Shown here piece by piece: positions 58,301 through 64,000 of a stretch of DNA of 64,000 nucleotides (the first letter of the stretch is position 1; each line of letters opens with the position of its first letter). This DNA is from Centroberyx gerrardi (taxonomy: Eukaryota; Chordata; Actinopteri; Beryciformes; Berycidae). The notes beneath the pieces are model-generated. The model was not told where the DNA came from. It ran no database searches and worked only from the letters and a program-made list of their open reading frames with translations. The stretch lies in NCBI RefSeq assembly GCF_048128805.1, contig NC_135997.1, positions 29,172,815 through 29,236,814 on the forward strand, in the 5' to 3' direction. The translations under genes were made by a program, and so were the position numbers.

Positions 58301-61300
58301 CATGGTCTGCTACCTCCCCGACCCCACCTCATCTAAACACTTAGCTCTACATACTGTATGTCCACAGTATATGTATGCATGCATGCACTCATTCTCATTG
58401 TTCTGCCACGTAAAGATATTGTAATGCTGTGATTAATATAATGGGTTGAGATGTTAGTAGTCAGATATAGACTAAGATTTTGCAAATCATGAAAGCAGAG
58501 TACTGTAAGAGCATTGTAATCAACAGCTCTCACCCATCAGCATCCTTACAACTTAAACTGGCTGTAGCTAAATTATCTTTTATTACATGTTTTTTTTTAT
58601 GTGCAGCCCTACCTCAAAGCAGTTGGCATTCACTCACACATACAGTCAGTGCAACAGGGGGACATTTCATTTGGGTACATAATGCAAATTCAGCCTGCAT
58701 GCAAGCGTAGTCAAAGAGGCTCAACAGCAGTTATTAATTTTCTTATATTCTATTGCTAGCAGTAAGCGTCCCTCTAGCAAAGTCAGAGGAACACATCTGT
58801 TAAATCATTGTCAAATTAATTTCTACAGAACCCCAGGTGTAGAAATGACTAAAACAACAGCATAATGAAAATGCATGTGAATTGAACAGGAGTGATAAAT
58901 TGTGAGGTGACTTGATAAATTCAAAGGCGATTTGATTAAATAACTGGTGACTTAAAATTCTTCTTGTTCTTCTGAAATCTAAATTCCCATGCATGAAAAT
59001 AAACCAAACTTTGCACATAGGTCCAGTCCCATGCCAAACTTCCTCAACTGGAATTGGGGGCCAATAGTCCTGATGGTGGCGCTACAGCAACTGTCTAAAG
59101 TTCTAAATTTTGAAAATTCATTAAAAATCAGCCGTATGTGCTACAGCTTTGCAACTTCAACCTCAATGTAGGCCCAAGTGTGAAGAAACGTTTGTAAACT
59201 TCAACCTAGTGCAAATTATGAAGTCCATCACTCTGTTTTTCTCAAAAACTGTAAAACTAATTAAACCTATCTCCTCCCACATTTTTTGCTCAATTGACAC
59301 CAAACTTGTTACACTGCATCTCCAGACTGTCCTCCACAAACAATCCAGCCAGATTTTTGAATTATCAAAAATTGAGCCCACAGTGCATCACAATGTTTTA
59401 CTGTAAACGGTACTGTAAACAGCTACTGCAAATTCTCGCTAAATAAATCTCCAAAGTTCATGAAAGTAAATTACAAAATTTTGCTGTCATGGTAGATGAA
59501 GTGTGTAAAATTTCAGAATTTTATCTCAAAAACTGAATTTTTGACAGTATTTTGAATTCTGCCCTCATGTAAACTATTGCAGTCAATGGAAATAGAGCGT
59601 CTTTAAACATCAGTTTTTGGCTTATGGAGCAATCAATCTTTGTTAAAATAACTTAGAGACATCTCTATGTTGTCTAGATGAAGTACGCAAATTCTCTGAA
59701 TTTTGTCTTGAATACTGAATATTTGACACTAGTTTGAAATCTGCCTGTAAATGCATGGACAGCTGTTATCAAGCACCCTGGTGGTTGTGTGAAGCCACCT
59801 CTAATTTTCCCACTTCTTAGGTAGCTCGACTTGATCACAACTTGCCATTGGTGGCAAAGGTTGTGAGTTTGAGCCCCGGGTGAAGCAGAATAAACATGCT
59901 TATGCCTACTCAGGCATTGTGCTGTGTGGATTAGAGACACATGATTTCAAAGATGTTTTAATGATAATTATGGTCCGGGCAGTTCTCCTGATGGACCCTC
60001 ATGTATTTCTCATTCATCCTCCTCTTCTTCTTCCTCCTCCTCTTCTTCCTCTTTCTCCTCTTCTTCTTCTTCTTCTTCATCTTCCTCCTCAAAATGCCCG
60101 GCCCCGACACTGCTGCGCAGCAGCTATAATTTAATCATTGCCTTTCAATTCATCAAGTCACTTGGTAATTTATCACTCTTTTAAAATTCACATGCACTTT
60201 TCATCACTTCTAAATGTATCAGGTGATTTTTGTTACTTCTTCTTCTAGGGCATGCCTTAAACAATAAATGGCAATTTTGTTGTTTAAATGATGAATGATA
60301 GTAAGTGATGATAAATAATGAAAATGGCTCTGTTTTTATCTAATCACTTTGGATTGATCAAAGATCTATCAAACTTGACAAATTCTCACTCAATTTTCAT
60401 CACTCTTGTTTTCAGTTCACATGCATTTTCATCACATCTATTTTTATCATTTAGCCTATTTTTTGTTACATCCACCTGTCATAGGTGCAACTAGATGCAG
60501 AATTAATACAATTTCTTAACAAATAAGTTAATTTAATAAAAAACTAACTAAATACAGCACACTGGCCAAATTAGCTAGCAGCAGTTCAGACCCTCAACTG
60601 TGTCAGCAAATGGTAACACAATAACGCCAAGAGCTGAGAATAGTGTATGACTACCAACGTCTGTTACCATGACTATGCCAGAGGAAAATGTTCCCTTCTT
60701 ATAGCCACTGTACTTTCCAAGGCTTAGGCCCACAGAGCAGTTTTACTAACAAGGTTTTCCTTCTTGATTTTAGGGCAAAGTCTCCAAAAGAATCACTGAA
60801 ATCAAATCCTTTTAATGTTTAGTTTTTGGCCACTTTAGCATTTTGTTTTCAATGCCTTTGCTAGCTAATGTTAGGCAGGAGCTTGGTATATTCAGATGAC
60901 ATAACACTAAGTTCACAATGATCTTTTTAATGTTATTTAAAAAAAAATGACATTTAGGAATTATGCACACTCAAATGAATTGATTTGCCTTCCCACTATG
61001 TCTGTCAAACCAAAGTGCAGACTGGAGCAGACAGCCTTGTGAATCCTTAGCAGGTGTCGCCCTGCAGCCTCAGTCCTGAAGGCCCCTGTGTTAATATGGG
61101 CCAGTATGTAATGCACTGTCCTTTGAGCATGAATAATCACTCCAGTGAATAAACACCAGCCAACCAGTATCAGTAGGCCTTCAGTTTTCTGAAGGCCTAC
61201 TGATACTGGTTGGCTGGTTTTTCTTCACTGTTTGAGAAAATATCCTGCTCCTCTTGTTTCATCTCTTCTACCCCCTTCTCTCTTCCCTCCACAGGTTTTT

Positions 61301-63663
61301 CTACCAGCACATCTGGAGGAAGTGGGATGAGGAAGATGACGATGATGATTTTGACTATTTCGTTCGTTGCGTGGAGCCTCGTCTCAGACTGTGAGTGCAG
61401 CTTTGTGTTTTGGTGTTGATCTGGCAATGACATGACTTGGTCCAGCAGCCCCATAAATCCAAAATATGTCATCAAACTATCCACATGGAGCAGGAAACTG
61501 GAGTATGGCAAATCATTCATCCACACATCAGAAAGCTCTGGATCAATTGTATGAGCTGACAAGCTGTACATAAACAAGCCAAATGTTGTTTTCATGCAGT
61601 AAAAGTGCAGTTGTTATTTTCACCACAAGATGACACTATACACTAGGAGATCATAATATGGCAATGCCACAGCTACAGATCTTTAAATTGATTTTACAGA
61701 TGTTACTGCTGGGTAAGGAGTGATGGCATACAGCTATAGCTGAGGATAGTTTTAGATGTGCAGAATGTAGAGATTATACTTTTTTAAATTTGCCAGAGAA
61801 CCTGAATGCTCACTCTTATTTTTTTTGTTATTTTGTTGTATCCCAAAACCCAAGCACGTTTCATATCTGATCTGTATGTTCCAGACAGTGAAATTGTGAG
61901 GATCTGTATTCTTTCAGTATTGCTGCTTATCTCATCCGCTACTAATGACCTTCTCCTGCTTTTCTTTTCGTTACTTTTGATTTCTCTCCTTTGTTCCTCT
62001 ATCTCACGCCTCTGCACTTCTATCTATTTCACATTTTTCCCTCCTCATTTCCCCACTGCTCCCACCTTTGCTCCCTCGCTCCTCTTCCTCCACTCCTCCT
62101 CTTCATCCCCAACTCCAGCTACTACGACATCTTGGAGGACCGAGTCTCAGCGGGCCTGGTGGCAGAGTACCAGTCCTTACTGGTCCGCTGCTCCGAGTGC
62201 TTCCACCAGTTCTCCTTGCTATGCAGCGGCCTCAGCAGCGTCTCGGACTCGGAGCTGGACAACGTGTCCATGGTGGAGGGCCTGAAGCTCTCCGAACAGC
62301 TGGAAACACTCAGGCGCAAGCTGCGCATCATTGAGAACCCCTTGTTAAGGTAGGAACCGTGAATCGTTACTCTATATTTCCGTCATCTTTTTCTTGTTGG
62401 GCTTCATACCGGGTAACATTCAAACAAGAGAGGAGAGTGCTTCTATTGGGTTTCTGTGTGTGGAGGCATTTGTTGAAGGTTCTCTTTGGTTTGTGGTTGT
62501 TGCTTTCACTGAAAAAGGAGGAGGTCCAAGGCACTCTTCAAGCAATAATTTAAAATTTTAAAATACTGTATACTTCAACTTCTTTCGGCAATGCTGTGGT
62601 CTTCATCATGGAGGACGAGGAGCACATCAAACTCAATGAAAACGTTTGGTGTGGCTGGGATTACAGTATGCCTTTAACACATTCATTTGAAGTAGCCATG
62701 CAATACAGGTTTTTATAATTTTTGACTTGAGTGTCTTTGAAATCCTTGTTTTTTTACTTGGTAGTTTGTCGAGTTTTATAATTTTGGACTGAGAAAGGAA
62801 ACTGACTGCTTGTGTAAGATTCATGAGCAGTTTGATAAGTGTGGGGATGGTGCTTGAGCTCTTTGCTGAGGCCTTTGGCCTGACCTCTGTTTCATGAAAC
62901 AGGAGGTCTCGACCCCGAGCGGGCCCAGAGTCCAGAGTGGGCGAAGCAGCTGATAAACAGGCCAAATAGGATGTAGAGAACTGAATACAATCTAGGCTCC
63001 ATTCAGCTGACTGTCTTGCCCACTGGTAGGCTAAGGGAATAGTGCTTTAATGATGTATTTTCCAACTATATTCTTTGAAAAATAAAGAATAAAAAAAAGA
63101 ATAGAAATAAAAAAGAAAAAGCTGAAAAAATAATAAATGCCTTATTCAAAGGCAGTATTAATGGAAAAATATTTTTTTTTATATTAAGGAATTCAGTGTC
63201 TGTATTTCTTTGCCCTTTCAAAACTTTAGGGACCTTTACCTTCAACACTGATATTAAAATGTTTCCAGAGTATTCAGCTGGAGAACATCGTTTTTATACT
63301 GAACAAAGATTGAAGAGATAAGGAGGTTCGTCCTTGTTTTTCTCTATAGCAAACAAAATAACTCTTTGACAGACGTAGGTTTGTGTTTGTGTCCTTCACC
63401 ATCACCATCACCTCCAACACCATCACCATCCCTTCCTCTTCCACCCTCACCACCTCTACCATTTTCTCCTATATTCCACCACCAGGTACGTCCTTGGCTA
63501 CAGGGGCAATGCCAGGCAGCAGTGTGTCCAGGCTCGGGGTCCCAGGCCATCAGGGATCAGGGTGGTCCATGTGGTCTCAGCCTCCACCACTGCCAGCCAG
63601 CTCCAGTCCCTCCTCAACGACAGACTGCTGCCTCTGTGCTCTGCTGACGACACTGAAGTCCAG
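53109..63663 (+). CDS. shcbp1: SHC SH2-domain binding protein 1, 5' part (7 exons, runs off the window)
   Basis: SHCBP1 binds the SH2 domain of Shc adaptors and works with centralspindlin at the midbody in cytokinesis. Exons seen: 53109-53307, 54082-54300, 54915-55030, 55763-55971, 61295-61390, 62119-62349, 63486-63663, all GT-AG and in phase. They encode 416 residues of roughly 670. Landmarks are PDIFQTNHLLYYERFKAYQD, SGDFDQTALAIEHLRFFYQ, DYFVRCVEPRLRLYYDILED, SMVEGLKL and IENPLLRYVLGYRGN. The C-terminal beta-helix half lies outside the window. Residues 72-88 are 17 consecutive Asp/Glu, an expansion of a shorter acidic patch in human. A second acidic run (DEEDDDDD) precedes FDYF in exon 5. 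The start is the ATG at 53109. The frame is open back to 53010 but without an earlier ATG. Intron 4 is 5.3 kb and repeat-filled. Confidence 0.96.
54306..54331. repeat. (CA)n microsatellite at the shcbp1 exon 2 donor
   Basis: Thirteen CA units begin five bases inside intron 2, directly after the GTGTGA donor. Length change here could affect donor use. Confidence 0.85.
55160..55625 (-). mobile_element. MITE family M1, near full-length copy in shcbp1 intron 3
   Basis: This is the reverse complement of the 50165-50610 copy in full order: TTAGACTGATATATTGGCC at the left, GTGTCATCCACCTCTGATAT, CTACACTGGTTGTCTATGGG, TTTCTACCCTGACAAG, GGGGGAAACACTTAATACT, ending CCTTCAAAAACTCATATCAG. An (ATC)n microsatellite (about 55358-55395) interrupts the middle, at the same place where other copies have short AAT or ACT runs. 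Confidence 0.8.
58980..60140. repeat. Composite teleost repeat in shcbp1 intron 4
   Basis: The block from CAAACTTTGCACATAGGTCC through GATGGTGGCGCTACAGCAAC to the repeated TGAATTTTTGACA... phrases, and the end CGGCCCCGACACTGCTGCGCAGCAGCTATAATTT, resemble a family abundant in fish genomes. Two internal units (about 59480-59560 and 59660-59740) repeat the wording AGATGAAGT...AAATT...GAATTTT...TGAATTTTTGACA. A (TTC/TCC)n tract lies at about 60018-60090. The class is unknown. Confidence 0.5.
61143..61230. repeat. Long hairpin just upstream of shcbp1 exon 5
   Basis: Arms 61143-61184 and 61189-61230 pair at 40 of 42 positions around a TTTT loop. The innermost 30 bp (ACCAGCCAACCAGTATCAGT, then AGGCCTTCAG and its complement) are perfect. 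It ends 64 bp before the exon 5 acceptor. Confidence 0.9.
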
Positions 63664-64000
63664 GTAGGACCCGCTCATATTAGTTCATTTTAGTTATTAC
63701 AGTTACTTTTAAATGTTTTAAACAATGTCCGATGACTACATTCCTTTTACTGGCAACAGTAAAATAAATTGCATGATATTTTCCTATTCATGTCCTAATT
63801 TGACGAAGCCGGCAAGTCGGCAATAAGGATGATTTGAATGCATGTTCTTCACCACTTTGACTGAATAACATTTTAAGAACTTCTGAACGCAAGGCCCTTT
63901 TAGAATTTCAGTATTCCTTTACCAAACTGAACAAACTGCATCATAAATTTTTTAGGTGAAAGACTTTCCTCCTCTTTTCTACTATCGTGTGTGATGCATG

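Noticed and set aside
59815..59885. tRNA-like sequence (GGTAGCTCGACTTG...GTTTGAGCCCC)
   Set aside because: B-box-like only. The cloverleaf arms do not pair, so it is part of an interspersed repeat and not a tRNA gene.

Overview
The window is nuclear DNA from a ray-finned (teleost) fish. The evidence is spliced genes with GT-AG introns, proteins close to human ORC6, VPS35, SHCBP1 and the histamine H3 receptor, CA/TG microsatellites, and many small dispersed repeats of the teleost type. The species cannot be named from the sequence. No bacterial operon, CRISPR array, rRNA or convincing tRNA gene is present.

Layout. (1) orc6 lies on the minus strand at 1024-6784, with seven coding exons. (2) A 786-bp gap separates the orc6 and vps35 start codons. 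It works as a head-to-head promoter and holds an E2F-like site and a CCAAT box. (3) vps35 lies on the plus strand at 7571-29904, with 17 coding exons, and has a 3' UTR to about 31.56 kb. (4) About 4 kb of repeat-bearing spacer follows. (5) A complete three-exon histamine H3-type receptor lies on the minus strand at 35753-39187. (6) A 14-kb transposon graveyard covers 39.2-53.0 kb. It holds a hAT-like element with a TTF-type zinc finger, an L2-type LINE end, an L1-type ORF1 relic, a GIY-YIG relic of Penelope type, and several MITE families. (7) shcbp1 starts at 53109 on the plus strand and runs off the right edge after its seventh coding exon (63663).

orc6, vps35 and shcbp1 are also neighbours on human 16q11.2, so this is a conserved block. 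The receptor gene between vps35 and shcbp1 is the departure from the human order as I recall it. ORC6 acts in DNA replication licensing and SHCBP1 in signalling and cytokinesis. VPS35 is the retromer scaffold. They share a neighbourhood, not a pathway.

I assembled the four genes by joining exons at splice sites and checking reading phase. Each model closes in frame: 245, 798 and 479 residues, plus 416 for partial shcbp1. Repeat boundaries are by eye and approximate. I found no new gene system. The most notable structures are fold-back (inverted) duplications: two inside old transposons, three short-loop hairpins, and MITE copies lying directly against vps35 splice acceptors.
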